A stretch of 64,000 nucleotides of DNA, from NCBI GenBank assembly GCA_021816625.1, contig JAKAXM010000003.1, forward strand, positions 62,001-126,000. The letters are read 5' to 3'. Shown piece by piece: positions 8,652 through 18,060 of this stretch (position 1 is the first letter of the stretch; each line of letters opens with the position of its first letter). The position numbers were made by a program, and so were the translations under genes. Below the pieces are notes generated by a model that saw only the letters and a list, made by a program, of their open reading frames with translations, did no database searches and was not told the DNA's origin. Source of the DNA: Pseudomonadota bacterium. Lineage in GTDB: Bacteria > Pseudomonadota > Gammaproteobacteria > Acidiferrobacterales > Acidiferrobacteraceae.

Positions 8652-9287
8652 ATGAAGGGTGCAGCAGGGGAGACGGCGGGGGGTTTAGGGCCGGTCATGT
8701 GGAGACCGAATCACGGGTACGACGATGTGTCGACCAAAACCCTCGGTTTCTGGTTGTATATGTTAAGCGATGCCATGATGTTTACGGCATTGTTTGCCGC
8801 CTACGCCGTGCTTGGCCACGCCATGAACGCCGCCGGTGGTCCGTTGCCGGGCACGGTCGCCCATCCGACGCATGCCTTTACGGAGACGCTTTGGCTGTTT
8901 TCAAGCGTACTCGCCTACGGCGGAGCGATGATCGCCCTAAAGAAGGGCAACCGCGTCGGCGTCATGGCCGGTATCGCCGTGGCCTTGTTGGTTGCGCTTG
9001 GCTTTCTAGGCAGCGATCTACACGAGGTAACGCGTTTGTTCGCCGCGGGTGCAACTCCCGAACGCAGCGGCTATCTGTCAGCCTTCTTCGCGCTCGTTTT
9101 CTATCACGGCCTGCATGTCATAGTCGGCGTGGCTTGGATGCTGGTCATGCTCGGGCAGGTGGCGGTCTTTGGCTTGAGCGAGGCGGTGGTCTACCGCCTC
9201 CTGAACCTCCGCTTATTCTGGCATTTCCAGGCGGTTATGTGGGTATTCATGTTCACCTTCGTGTATTTGCGGGGCGCGATTATATGA
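8652..9287 (+). CDS. cyoC: Cytochrome bo3-type quinol oxidase subunit III
   Basis: Membrane subunit III (about 211 residues, five helices) that stabilises the oxidase. Diagnostic segments are KTLGFWLYMLSDAMMFTALFAAYAVL, FYHGLHVIVGVAWMLVM and the terminal LFWHFQAVMWVFMFTFVYLRGAII. The ATG at 8652 has a GGGGGG site seven bases before it; in-frame GTG 8628 and ATG 8637 are alternatives. The stop overlaps the cyoD start in an ATGA arrangement, so the two are translationally coupled. Confidence 0.94.
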   Translation: MKGAAGETAGGLGPVMWRPNHGYDDVSTKTLGFWLYMLSDAMMFTALFAAYAVLGHAMNAAGGPLPGTVAHPTHAFTETLWLFSSVLAYGGAMIALKKGNRVGVMAGIAVALLVALGFLGSDLHEVTRLFAAGATPERSGYLSAFFALVFYHGLHVIVGVAWMLVMLGQVAVFGLSEAVVYRLLNLRLFWHFQAVMWVFMFTFVYLRGAII

Positions 9288-9673
9288 CGGAAAGCAACCA
9301 TAGTACGTTTGAGCATCCCGAGGTCCAACTGGCCGGCACCGGTTATGTAGCGGCCTATGTCGCAGGGATCGCCTTGATGGGCCTGTCGCTTATGCTCGTG
9401 AAGGACCATGCCCTGGATCCCACGGCGCTTGGTATCGCGATTTCGGGTATCGCAGGGCTTGCTGCTTTGCTTCAATGTGTCCTGCTTCTGCACATGACCT
9501 TGTCGCGGACCCAGATATGGCAGACCGTGGCGCTCGTCTTGTTCGTACCGCTCTTCATTTTGACCATAGGGCTCACGTCCTGGATGTTCCATGGTCTCTA
9601 CCAGCGCACTATGCTCAGGCCCATTGCGGCAAGCCAGGCAATGGCGCCGGCCCCGCTCCGGGCACCACGCTAA
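9284..9673 (+). CDS. cyoD: Cytochrome bo3-type quinol oxidase subunit IV
   Basis: Small subunit IV of the oxidase, 129 residues with three membrane helices (about 20-38, 46-66 and 78-101). The LLHMTLSR loop after helix 2 and the VPLFILTIGLTSWMFHGL helix resemble CyoD. It overlaps cyoC by four bases and ends the operon. No cyoE (haem O synthase) follows, although it does in many bacteria; it must be elsewhere if the enzyme really is a bo3 type. Confidence 0.88.
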   Translation: MTESNHSTFEHPEVQLAGTGYVAAYVAGIALMGLSLMLVKDHALDPTALGIAISGIAGLAALLQCVLLLHMTLSRTQIWQTVALVLFVPLFILTIGLTSWMFHGLYQRTMLRPIAASQAMAPAPLRAPR

Positions 9674-10033
9674 GTATCGGGCCTGCCGCACGCGGGCCCG
9701 TGGGACCGGGCGGCCCCTCTGCGCTTCGAGTCCTTAAATTAAGGCCGGTCATGCGGGCGCCTTCGACGGGATGGGCGCCGCGGGACCGCTGGGAGCCCGG
9801 CGGAGGGCCCCCGCCCCTGTGTGAACAAGAGGGCCCTGGGCCGCGTCGGACGGGGCCACGCCGGACTTCGGGTGGCCGCTAGGTCAGGGACGCGGGGTCC
9901 GTACCGGCGGCGGGGCGGGTACACGCGGCTACCGGAGGCCCCGGTGTGCCGATCGATCGCGAGGCACGCCCTGCCTTGTGGGGCCCGCGCCCCCGTGGTA
10001 TGAGACTGCGAAGCTCAATTCGGGGATATCATC
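9674..10033. other. Intergenic region with a hairpin directly behind cyoD
   Basis: CGGGCC at 9678-9683 pairs with GGCCCG at 9695-9700 around a loop containing TGCCGCAC. It begins five bases after the cyoD stop and may end the transcript, though no T tract follows. A 13-base palindrome CCTTAAATTAAGG lies at 9732-9744. I see no gene and no clear promoter in the remaining GC-rich sequence. Confidence 0.4.
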
Positions 10034-10828
10034 GTGGGAGCGGTCGTGCTGGTCTATATGGGCCTGGGACTCGTTACCGGACTCTTGGCCGGCATGCTCG
10101 GGATCGGGGGCGGGAGCGTTATCGTGCCTGGGCTTTTTTTGGTCTTCACGAACCAAAGCCTGGCGCCGGGGCTCGCCATGAGGCTTGCGATCGGGACTTC
10201 GCTTGGTAGCGTACTCTTCACCTCGCTTGTAGCGACGCGGGCCCAGCACAAGCGGGGCGCGATCGATTGGCCCGTGGCCACGACCCTGGGGCTCGCAGCG
10301 CTCTTGGGGAGCTTGGCGAGCGGCTATTTGGCAGGTTTTTTATCCGGGCGCGTCTTGAAGTCCGCGTTCGGAGTATTTTTGGGGTTTGTGGGACTACAGA
10401 TCATGTTCGACTGGCGGCCAGCCGGCCACTGGCGCCTGCCGGCGCGCCCGCTGCTCTTTGCGGTCGGGCTCTTGATCGGGGCGGTGTCGGCCTTGCTTGG
10501 CATTGGCGGGGGCAGCCTTACGGTACCGTTCCTGACGGCGTGCCGCGTGGAGATGCGGCGGGCCATCGCCATATCCGCCACTCTGGGTGTGCCGATTGCC
10601 TTTTTTGGGGCAGGCGGCCTCATATGGTCGGGCCTACATCATCCCGGTCTGCCGCTTGGCACTGTCGGTTATATCGACCTTCCGGCGCTCGCGGCCCTCA
10701 CAGGCGTTGCCGTGTTGGTCGTGCCGTTCGGTGTGGGGCTTGCGCACCGCTTGCCGGTGGCGCAGCTGCGCCGGATCTTCGGTGGATTTTTGGTGGTGGT
10801 GGCGATACAAATGATCACGCTGTCCTAA
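10034..10828 (+). CDS. TauE/SafE-family anion permease (probable sulfite or organosulfonate exporter)
   Basis: Inner-membrane transporter of 264 residues with about eight helices in two repeated halves. Each half carries the family's glycine motif: GLLAGMLGIGGGSVIVP near residue 17 and GAVSALLGIGGGSLTVP near 155. Family members export sulfite, sulfoacetate or other small anions. The substrate here is inferred only from the family; in a sulfur oxidiser sulfite export would be plausible. The start is a GTG with a weak GGGGA site. It lies downstream of cyo but beyond a 360-base gap, so it probably has its own promoter. Confidence 0.8.
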   Translation: MGAVVLVYMGLGLVTGLLAGMLGIGGGSVIVPGLFLVFTNQSLAPGLAMRLAIGTSLGSVLFTSLVATRAQHKRGAIDWPVATTLGLAALLGSLASGYLAGFLSGRVLKSAFGVFLGFVGLQIMFDWRPAGHWRLPARPLLFAVGLLIGAVSALLGIGGGSLTVPFLTACRVEMRRAIAISATLGVPIAFFGAGGLIWSGLHHPGLPLGTVGYIDLPALAALTGVAVLVVPFGVGLAHRLPVAQLRRIFGGFLVVVAIQMITLS

Positions 10829-10918
10829 GGCAGGGGGGTACCACCGCCTGAGGTGCTAGGCGGCCGGTATGGCCGAGCCCGCGCGGCGGTTGGTATTTGC
10901 AAACGGAGGGATCTTGTT

Positions 10919-11569
10919 ATGGCAGGATGCTGCCCGACTGTCGGTTGTGGGATTGGCCGCTGCTTCTCACGTTTCTCGCGGCGTTACGTGCGACGTTACG
11001 AGCGCCATGGACTGGAGAGGACCCAGAGACAGTTGGTTGCGGGTCTGGGTGCTGCCGCGATCGCCGGGGCCTCCCTGCTCGAGATCGGGTCGGGCGTCGG
11101 CTACCTCCATCAGCAGCTGCTCGAACAGGGCGCTGCGACGGCGGTCGGCATCGATTTGTCCGAGGCGATGCTGGCCGAGGCGCAGGCACTGGCCCTGCGG
11201 CGCGGCCTGGCGGACCGTACGCGTTATGTGCACGGTGATTTTCACGAGATCGCCGGTACCGTCGAAGCCGCCGACATTACGATCCTGGATAAAGTGGTCT
11301 GCTGTTACCCTGATGCCGAAGGCCTTCTGGCCGACGCCGCAAGCCATAGCAAAGTCCTCTGCGCCCTCACGTTTCCCCGTGCCCATTGGGCCAATCGCCT
11401 CGGTGCGCGACTGGGGGTGGTGGCCTTACGTCTGGTGGGCAGCGCGTACCGTCCCTTCATCCATGATCCGGCCATGATTGCCGATCGTCTGCAGCGGGCC
11501 GGTTTCGAGCGGATCTTCGCGGCCCGTACCGCGTTTTGGCTGACGTGGGTCTATCGCCGAAGTGCTTAA
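10919..11569 (+). CDS. Class I SAM-dependent methyltransferase (BchM/UbiE-like)
   Basis: A 216-residue cytoplasmic methyltransferase. Motif I is LLEIGSGVGYLHQQLL (about 49-64) and the acidic end of beta 2 is VGIDLSEAML. The DKVVCCYPDAEGLL segment resembles the magnesium-protoporphyrin O-methyltransferase group. No other bacteriochlorophyll genes are present, so that specific role is unlikely and the substrate is unknown. The ATG at 10919 follows a GGAGGG site eight bases away; an earlier in-frame start lacks one. It converges on the GH15 gene with only two bases between the stops. Confidence 0.75.
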   Translation: MAGCCPTVGCGIGRCFSRFSRRYVRRYERHGLERTQRQLVAGLGAAAIAGASLLEIGSGVGYLHQQLLEQGAATAVGIDLSEAMLAEAQALALRRGLADRTRYVHGDFHEIAGTVEAADITILDKVVCCYPDAEGLLADAASHSKVLCALTFPRAHWANRLGARLGVVALRLVGSAYRPFIHDPAMIADRLQRAGFERIFAARTAFWLTWVYRRSA

Positions 11570-11571
11570 CC

Positions 11572-13395
11572 TTAAGGGTGCGTCCGGTTACGGGCCCGCT
11601 GGGCCGCGGGTCCGTTGCCGGCCAGGTTGTGGGCCGAGTTCACCAGTGCCACATGGGTAAAGGCCTGAGGAAAGTTGCCTATCAGGCGCTGTGTGCGCGG
11701 ATCGTACTCTTCCGAGAGCAGGCCTACCGGATTACAAAGGCCTGCCAGGCGCTTGAATAACGCCTCCGCCTCGTCACGGCGCCCCTGGAGGAGCCAGTTA
11801 TCGACCAGCCAGAAGGAGCAGGGCAGGAATATGCCCTCATTGCCGGGTAGCCCATCACACGCCTCCTCGGTCCGGTAGCGCATGACGAGGCCGTCGATCA
11901 TGAGTTCGGACTCGATAGCGGCGACAGTCCCGAGGATGCGAGCATCGGTGGGAGGCAAAAATCCCACGAGCGCCATCATGAGCAGGCTTGCATCCACGGC
12001 TTCCTTGCCGTAGCACTGGGTAAAGGAGTTTTTGCGGGCGCTGAAGCCCTTCGCGCAGACATCGGCATGGATCTGGTCGCGGATCATGGTCCAGCGCTTG
12101 ATGGGTGCCTTGAGGCGATAACGGGTCGCATCTTTCACGGCGCGGTCGAAGGCGACCCAGGCCATGACCTTCGAGTGCGTGAAGTGGGCGCGCCCGCCGC
12201 GAACCTCCCATATGCCATCGTCGGCTTGCTGCCAATGATCCTCGAGGAAGGCCATGATGGCCCGCTGGATGTCCCAGACGTGGGGTTCCGGATGAAGCCC
12301 CGCGCTACGTGCAAGATGCAACGAATCCATGAGTTCTCCATAGACGTCGAGCTGAAACTGATCAGCTGCGGCGTTGCCGACCCGTACGGGCCGCGCGCCC
12401 TCATAGCCAGATAGCCACGGGATCTCCCGCTCGCCGATCCAGCGTTCCCCCGCCACGCCGTATACGATCTGCAGGTCGGCTGGGTTTCCCGCGACGGCGC
12501 GCAAAAGCCACTCGCGCCACGCGGTGGCTTCACCGGTATAGCCGCTTGCAAGCAGTGCCCAGAGGGTGAAGGTCGCGTCTCGGACCCAACAATAGCGGTA
12601 ATCCCAGTTACGGACCCCCCCGAGTTCTTCGGGCAACGAGGTCGTGAGGGCAGCGGCAATGGCCCCGGTCGGCCGGCAGGTCAAGGCTTTAAGGGTGATC
12701 AGCGACCGCATGACAAGGTCACGCCAGGGGCCCTCATAGCTGCTGCGCGCGGCCCACTTGCGCCACCAATCCTCGGTGTCTTGCAGGGCTGCCATGGGGT
12801 CCGGGGCGGTATAGTGGGTGCGGTGCGTCGGTTGGTAACTGAGGTGGAACATCTCCTTTTGACCAGCGCCCACCGTAAAGCGGGCCACCGTGGTGTGATC
12901 CTTGCCCTGGATGGGTACCGAGGAGGCGAAATACAGGCTATCGGGCCCGGCTACGGCCAGCCGTACCGCACCTATGCGGCGCATCCAGGGCACCATGGAT
13001 CCGTAATAGAACCGGACTACCAGCGCCATTTCCATGTCAACGGTCCCGTCGAGCCCCTCCACGATGCGGATGAGGTGGCAGTGCTCCTCGGTCTCGTGGC
13101 TATTCATGGCCATGAAGTCGGTAAGCCGGACACGTCCGGTATGGGTCGTAAACTCGGTTTCGAGGACCAGGGTGTCCGGACGATAACGTTGTTCGACGTG
13201 ATATTCGGTGCGTGGGGCGATACGCCAATGACCGTTGTCGTGGCTGCCTAGCAGGGCCGCAAAGCAGGCCGCTGCGTCAATACGGGGCGGACAAAACCAA
13301 TCGATCGAGCCATTGGTACCAACCAGGGCCCCCGTGATCGTATTGCCGATCAAAGCGTAGTCCTCGATCCGGAGGGCGTCATGCAAGCGATCCAT
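11572..13395 (-). CDS. Glycoside hydrolase family 15 protein (glucoamylase/trehalase-like)
   Basis: A 607-residue enzyme of the bacterial GH15 group that hydrolyses alpha-glucans or trehalose. The N-terminal beta-sandwich opens with IEDYALIGNTITGALVGTNG and IDWFCPPRID. The (alpha/alpha)6 barrel starts near 225 and contains GGVRNWDYRYCWVRDATFTL and SGYEGARPVRVGNAAADQFQ, both strongly conserved in the family. There is no signal peptide, so a cytoplasmic role in storage-sugar turnover is likely. It is not in an obvious operon: the upstream neighbour is 60 bases away and is an exported cytochrome. Confidence 0.85.
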   Translation of the reverse strand: MDRLHDALRIEDYALIGNTITGALVGTNGSIDWFCPPRIDAAACFAALLGSHDNGHWRIAPRTEYHVEQRYRPDTLVLETEFTTHTGRVRLTDFMAMNSHETEEHCHLIRIVEGLDGTVDMEMALVVRFYYGSMVPWMRRIGAVRLAVAGPDSLYFASSVPIQGKDHTTVARFTVGAGQKEMFHLSYQPTHRTHYTAPDPMAALQDTEDWWRKWAARSSYEGPWRDLVMRSLITLKALTCRPTGAIAAALTTSLPEELGGVRNWDYRYCWVRDATFTLWALLASGYTGEATAWREWLLRAVAGNPADLQIVYGVAGERWIGEREIPWLSGYEGARPVRVGNAAADQFQLDVYGELMDSLHLARSAGLHPEPHVWDIQRAIMAFLEDHWQQADDGIWEVRGGRAHFTHSKVMAWVAFDRAVKDATRYRLKAPIKRWTMIRDQIHADVCAKGFSARKNSFTQCYGKEAVDASLLMMALVGFLPPTDARILGTVAAIESELMIDGLVMRYRTEEACDGLPGNEGIFLPCSFWLVDNWLLQGRRDEAEALFKRLAGLCNPVGLLSEEYDPRTQRLIGNFPQAFTHVALVNSAHNLAGNGPAAQRARNRTHP

Positions 13396-13458
13396 AGTGT
13401 CTCCCGTCAGGGCATCCTTTTGTCGATGTGATGAAGAACCCAGAGCGCTCCTACCATT

Positions 13459-14730
13459 TTATGGCGCACGACGCGTGTGGACTTGTTGGTGTGTGCGCAC
13501 GTCACGAGCCCCTGGCAGGCGATAGGCCCCTGGGCGCGGTTGCGCGCCGGGCACGGCGAGACGTTTCTGCCATAGGAGATAGGCGGACCGTTCGTCATGG
13601 GCGAGGGCTTCGCGTATTGCCGTACGGGCGCGGGGCGGTACGTGGTAGCGGGCGAGGTAGGCGCGGAAAAAACGTACATAGGCGGCATCGGGGTAGACCA
13701 CGATCGCCGCGTTCAGGGCGCGGGCGGCAGGGTTTTGGGGTACCCGGTATGGGATGACGCGGGTGGTGTCCGGGGGTAGGCGCGTATCGTAATACTGATG
13801 GCGGAGATCCAGGCTGATCCGGCGCCCGATAATCGCCGTACGGACGCTTTTAGGACAGACCCGCCCGGGGCAGCTCTGCCATATCGCGATCCTGACCTGC
13901 GGTGTCGTATAGGTGGGAAAGTCGTGGCCTACGCCCGTGTTCGTGATCGATAAGCGTGCCCTGAGGTCCCCGGTGGCCGTTCGTGGTGCGAACCGAAGGT
14001 GGATCGCCAGCGCGCGCCGGACAAATCGGGGGTTATGTATGCCGCGAAAACTGTGCTGGCCGTTGCGCATGTGGCAACTTTGGCAAGTAATATGGGCCGC
14101 CGCATAGGGGCTGTGGCGCCATTCATTGTAGGTGTTTTCGAGCAGCACGCCGTCGAGGCGCCGGCCGTTGCGATGAAATTGGTGACAGCTTATGCAAAAG
14201 CGGCTCTGCAAGAACCCACGGCGCGGGGTAAAGCCATTGTGGATGGCGCGGCCGGCCGCCAGATAGAGGGCCAACGGGGGACCAAAACGCTGGTAGAGCC
14301 GCACATGGCAATCTGCGCAACTCACGCCCTGGCGGGCCAGGGTGGCCAATGCCCCTCCGCGTAGATAGGCCCGCACCATCCGTCCCTGGCGCCCGGCCGG
14401 GGCATGGCAGGAAAGACAGCTATCGACGAAGCGCCAGTGGCGCAGTCCGGCGGCGGCGAGCTGCCCGATAACGCCAGGCCCCATGGCTTGGGCGTGCCGG
14501 CTCATACGCCACGCGCGGTACTGCGCAATGTGGCATTGCCCGCAGGCCTGCGCCGACAGGGCGGTCTCGAAGGCCGGCCAGTGGGGCCGCCCTGGCCCCC
14601 CTAGGACCAGCGGGCGCCGCCAGTAATGGCTGAGAAACGCCGTCGTCGGCAAGGCCCGGGCCGCTGGCGCGGCCAAGGCCCCGAGGGCCAGAAGCAGAAC
14701 ACATAGCGGCCCGGTAAAACCTGCCGGCAT
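13459..14730 (-). CDS. Exported pentahaem cytochrome c
   Basis: A 423-residue periplasmic protein with signal peptide MPAGFTGPLCVLLLALGALA and five CxxCH haem sites: Cys63-His67, Cys105-His109, Cys138-His142, Cys179-His183 and Cys216-His220. The haem half ends near 235. A C-terminal half of about 190 residues follows, with NTGVGHDFPTYTTPQVRI, a segment seen beside haem domains in cytochrome c-554-like multihaem proteins. The start at 14730 was chosen because the signal peptide begins there; an in-frame ATG lies 27 codons upstream. An electron-transfer role is certain in outline, but the partner is unknown. A small exported repeat protein precedes it on the same strand. Confidence 0.85.
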   Translation of the reverse strand: MPAGFTGPLCVLLLALGALAAPAARALPTTAFLSHYWRRPLVLGGPGRPHWPAFETALSAQACGQCHIAQYRAWRMSRHAQAMGPGVIGQLAAAGLRHWRFVDSCLSCHAPAGRQGRMVRAYLRGGALATLARQGVSCADCHVRLYQRFGPPLALYLAAGRAIHNGFTPRRGFLQSRFCISCHQFHRNGRRLDGVLLENTYNEWRHSPYAAAHITCQSCHMRNGQHSFRGIHNPRFVRRALAIHLRFAPRTATGDLRARLSITNTGVGHDFPTYTTPQVRIAIWQSCPGRVCPKSVRTAIIGRRISLDLRHQYYDTRLPPDTTRVIPYRVPQNPAARALNAAIVVYPDAAYVRFFRAYLARYHVPPRARTAIREALAHDERSAYLLWQKRLAVPGAQPRPGAYRLPGARDVRTHQQVHTRRAP

Positions 14731-14839
14731 CTTCCGTTTCCGGCCAGGGCGCCCAGAAGGAAGTCGCGCCTGGCCGGGCGGGATCAGGTGAGGCCGGGGA
14801 CACCAAGGCACGGTGTTACCACCAATGCCCAGATCGATT

Positions 14840-15079
14840 TTAGGAACCGCAAGCGTTTTTCATGCTGCCTTTCTTAGACTTATATGAGTTTTTCATGGTG
14901 CTGCCTTTGGAACCATAGCCGGATTTCTTCATGGCGTGGCCATTGGAACCACAGGCGTTACCCATGCTGGCGTGGCCATTGGAACCACAAGCGTTGGCCA
15001 TGCTCGCTTGCGCGGTTGTAAGGGCCACGGTGGCGGCCAAGGCGATTACGGTGTGTAGTGCGTATGTCGAAACTTTCAT
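14840..15079 (-). CDS. Small exported Cys/Lys/Gly repeat protein, unknown function
   Basis: A 79-residue product with a GAGGAG site before its ATG and a signal peptide (about 1-26, ending in TTAQA). The mature part consists almost entirely of five imperfect repeats of 8-12 residues: SMANACGSNGHA, SMGNACGSNGHA, MKKSGYGSKGS, TMKNSYKSKKG and SMKNACGS. Three repeats hold one Cys each and the first two also a His. The last three are rich in Lys. I do not recognise a family. Metal binding through Cys/His or a structural role on the cell surface are guesses. It lies 109 bases upstream of the pentahaem cytochrome on the same strand and may share its transcript. Confidence 0.65.
   Translation of the reverse strand: MKVSTYALHTVIALAATVALTTAQASMANACGSNGHASMGNACGSNGHAMKKSGYGSKGSTMKNSYKSKKGSMKNACGS
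14934..15005. repeat. Tandem duplication, 2 x 36 bp, inside the small exported protein
   Basis: Units 14934-14969 and 14970-15005 differ at only a few positions and encode the two CGSNGHA repeats. The near identity points to recent in-frame duplication or selection to keep both copies. Confidence 0.85.
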
Positions 15080-15507
15080 CGGCGACTCCTCAGGTGTAAG
15101 TAGGTCCGCAGCCATGATAACACCCTCCGCGGTTTGCGTACGGGGGCGTATCCCGGCGTCCCGCGCCGGCCGTCCCTCAGGTAGGGGTACCTGATCGGCG
15201 GGCGCGCAGGACATGGTCATCCCGTTTTGCACAAACGGCGGGAGCTCGGGCATGGCCGTCTGCTTCCTCAAAGGCTCATAGCGCTTCTCGCCACCCCCGG
15301 CATGACGGCGCCGGTTGCCGGCAGGCGGCGCGACCTCGCATGGGGTGCCCGGAAGCGTACGCTGCGCCTCGTGGGGCGGCCTCTCAGACGCGGCCTCCCC
15401 GTCCCGATGCCCGGCGACACCCGATGCCTAGGGCGCGAGTATCGCGGGCTTGGCGATGGCGGCGAGCCGCGGGTTCCGCCCGCCGCCGACCTTCTTGGGG
15501 ACCAGTC
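15080..15507. other. Intergenic region, no gene seen
   Basis: GC-rich sequence between the small repeat protein and the c-di-GMP protein, both on the minus strand. The part next to 15080 must hold the promoter and ribosome site of the repeat protein. Short GC-rich inverted repeats such as GCGCC...GGCGC (near 15310-15335) are visible. An open frame of 94 codons on the plus strand shows no recognisable features. Confidence 0.5.
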
Positions 15508-18060
15508 CTAGACCTGGGCTTGGCCCCGGGCTTCCCGCTGGAGGGCAGGGCGGCCAAAGTAGTAGCCCTGGCCCCAATCGACGTCGAGTTCTAGCAAGGT
15601 CTCGGCGACGGCCGCTGTTTCTATACCTTCCGCGACGGTGGTGATACCAAGATCGTGACCGAGCCTTGCGATATCACGCACGATGGCAGCCATGCGCGGC
15701 TCGTGAATGACCCGTTCGACAAGCTGTTTTTCTATTTTAAGGAAGGACACCGGGAAGTCGGCGAGATAGAGAAAGGACGAGTAGCCGCTACCAAAGTCAT
15801 CGAGGGCGACCCGAAATCCGTATTCGAGGAGCGGCTCGAGGTGGCGCTTGACGGCGTGACGATCCCGCAGCATGGCCCGTTCGGTAATTTCGATGACGAA
15901 AGGCATGCCGCAGTCGCCCGGAAGCCCGGCCCGTTGGCGCTGACCTTTGGCGTCGTTCAGGAGATTGGCGAGGGTGTGCGCCTGGGCAAGCAGGCCAGCT
16001 GAGGCATTGACGAAATGCAGTAGGGGCGCGCCGTGCGCACCGGCGCGGGCCACGCATCGGCGCATCGTAAGGTCGATGACTGCCTGATCGATGCGTTGCA
16101 GCTGCCCGAGATGGGCCGCGGCATCGACGAATTGGCCGGCCTCTAGGATCTGACCATCCGGCAGCACGAGCCGTGCGAGTGACTCGTCCGCGACGACTGT
16201 TCCCGTTTTCAGGGCGACTATGGGTTGGGCCGCCGCCACGATGCGACCATTGGTCAGGGCCTCCTCAATCTGGCCGCCGATCAGGAAAATGCTGGGATTG
16301 GTGCCGGCACGACGGACCCGGTTGCCGCCCTCTTGTTTGGCCTGGTAGAGGGCCGCGTCGGCAGAGGTCATGAGATCGGCTGCGCGCTTCCCGTCTTCGG
16401 GAAAGCAGGCAACCCCGACACTTGCCGTGACGCGCAGCTCACGTCCGCGGACGAGGATGGGGGTTTGTGCGAGCCGATGATTGATCCGTTCCATGGTTTG
16501 GAGGGCGGTTTGCGGTTCGGCGTCGGGTAAAAAACATAGAAATTCCTCGCCACCCCAGCGGCCTACGAGATCCCCTGCGCGTACGCCCGACCGCAGGATA
16601 TCGGCGGTGTGCATAAGGACCTCGTCACCGATGGTATGGCCGTAGGTGTCGTTTATGACCTTGAAGTGATCCAGGTCGATCAAGCCCAGGCAGTAGCTTC
16701 CTACCTGCCCCGGCCGCTGCGCGTGGCGCCGGGCCATGGCATCTTCAAGGACATTGCGCCGATAAAGGCCGGTCAGGATGTCGTGGTGGGCGAGGTAGGT
16801 GGCGCGTGACTCGGCGGCCTGTCGTCTTGCCTCCTGGTCGAATCCATCCAACGCAAACGAGATATCTTCGGCGATGCGTCGCAGCAAGTGTAAGAGTTTG
16901 TCGTCAAAGAAATTCGTCTCGTCGGAAAAGACGCACAGGGCGCCGTGGACGGCGCCGTCGCGCTTAAAGGGGAATGCCGCCGCTGAACCGGACCAGGATG
17001 TGCGGGGAGGTGACAAGCCTCCGGCTGGCGCCACCTCCATACCTTGCTCGATAACGGCCTCAGCGGCGCTGATCGCCGCCTGCGACAGGGCGAGGACGGT
17101 TGGGTCGGGGACCGCCGATCCCGGGATATTCTGGTCGCAATAGCGTGCCGCGATCTCGGAGGGGCCTGTGGGAGATCCGGCCGTTGTTATCGAGGCGCAG
17201 CGTAAATGGCCATAATCTACTGCAGTCCGGCATATACCCTCAAAGAGGGCCTGCGGCGTCGTCCGACAGGCGACGAGCTGATCCACCTGGCAAAGCGCCG
17301 AGTAAAAGTCGGTGACATGCTGTAGGCGCTCCTCGGACTCCTTGCGGTCGGTGATGTCGTGGCTTATCGCGACGTGATGGCTAATGGCGCCCGACTCATC
17401 GCGCACCACGCTGATCGTGAGCCATTGCGGAAAGATCTCGCCATTCTTACGCCGGTCCCATATCTCTCCTTGCCAATGGCCGCTTTCCAACACCGAGCGC
17501 CAAAGGGCGACGTAGAAGGCTTGGTCATGCCGGCCCGATTGCAGGAGGTTTGGAGATTTGCCGATCACCTCGTCTGCCGTGTAGCCCGTGAGGCGTTCAA
17601 AGGCTGGGTTTACGGCCACGATGCGGTTGGCGGCGTTCGTTACCATGATGGCCTGGATGCTGTTGTCGAAGACGGCTGCCGCCAGGTTCTCTTTGTAGGC
17701 CGCCTCGGTATGCCATGTCATGTCGCGCAACACGGCGACGTAGGCGCGCGCCGGTCCTTCGCACACCGCGCTGATACTCATGTCGCCCAGAAATGTGTCG
17801 TTTACCCCTCGCTGGAAAAAGGCGCTATAGCAGAGGCTGTCAGGTCGTGTGCTGTCAGGGTGCGGCCGGATCGATGCGCCGGTGCGCCAGTGGCGCAGGC
17901 TCATGCCGATCAGGGCCGACCGTTCGCAAGCCAGTGTCCGACAGGCCTCGTCGTTTGCGGCCTGAATGACCCCCTGCTCATCCAGGATAAAGACTGCGTC
18001 GGTGCTAAACGTCAGCAGGAACTCGAGCTTGCTACGCAGTTTGCCGTCCGGTTGCTGCAT
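15508..18060 (-). CDS. PAS-PAS-GAF-GGDEF-EAL cyclic-di-GMP protein
   Basis: An 850-residue soluble sensor that may make and degrade cyclic di-GMP. It has PAS 1 (about 8-115), PAS 2 (about 130-250, ending HDITDRKESE), GAF (about 255-420), GGDEF (about 430-595) and EAL (about 605-845). The diguanylate cyclase signature is intact (GRWGGEEF) and is preceded by an RAGD inhibitory-site motif. In the EAL domain the name motif reads ESL. EITERAM, DDFGSGYSS, VAEGIE and QGYYFGRP are kept, but the LKID position is LKIEK. Both activities are therefore possible, with the phosphodiesterase slightly atypical. No membrane segments are seen, so PAS/GAF ligands are sensed in the cytoplasm. Confidence 0.9.
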   Translation of the reverse strand: MQQPDGKLRSKLEFLLTFSTDAVFILDEQGVIQAANDEACRTLACERSALIGMSLRHWRTGASIRPHPDSTRPDSLCYSAFFQRGVNDTFLGDMSISAVCEGPARAYVAVLRDMTWHTEAAYKENLAAAVFDNSIQAIMVTNAANRIVAVNPAFERLTGYTADEVIGKSPNLLQSGRHDQAFYVALWRSVLESGHWQGEIWDRRKNGEIFPQWLTISVVRDESGAISHHVAISHDITDRKESEERLQHVTDFYSALCQVDQLVACRTTPQALFEGICRTAVDYGHLRCASITTAGSPTGPSEIAARYCDQNIPGSAVPDPTVLALSQAAISAAEAVIEQGMEVAPAGGLSPPRTSWSGSAAAFPFKRDGAVHGALCVFSDETNFFDDKLLHLLRRIAEDISFALDGFDQEARRQAAESRATYLAHHDILTGLYRRNVLEDAMARRHAQRPGQVGSYCLGLIDLDHFKVINDTYGHTIGDEVLMHTADILRSGVRAGDLVGRWGGEEFLCFLPDAEPQTALQTMERINHRLAQTPILVRGRELRVTASVGVACFPEDGKRAADLMTSADAALYQAKQEGGNRVRRAGTNPSIFLIGGQIEEALTNGRIVAAAQPIVALKTGTVVADESLARLVLPDGQILEAGQFVDAAAHLGQLQRIDQAVIDLTMRRCVARAGAHGAPLLHFVNASAGLLAQAHTLANLLNDAKGQRQRAGLPGDCGMPFVIEITERAMLRDRHAVKRHLEPLLEYGFRVALDDFGSGYSSFLYLADFPVSFLKIEKQLVERVIHEPRMAAIVRDIARLGHDLGITTVAEGIETAAVAETLLELDVDWGQGYYFGRPALQREARGQAQV

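Noticed and set aside
10919-11569. Magnesium-protoporphyrin methyltransferase BchM
   Set aside because: Similarity is only general, and no other bacteriochlorophyll genes are present.
15227-15511. A 94-codon plus-strand frame in the intergenic region
   Set aside because: No features of a protein family and composition typical of GC-driven frames.
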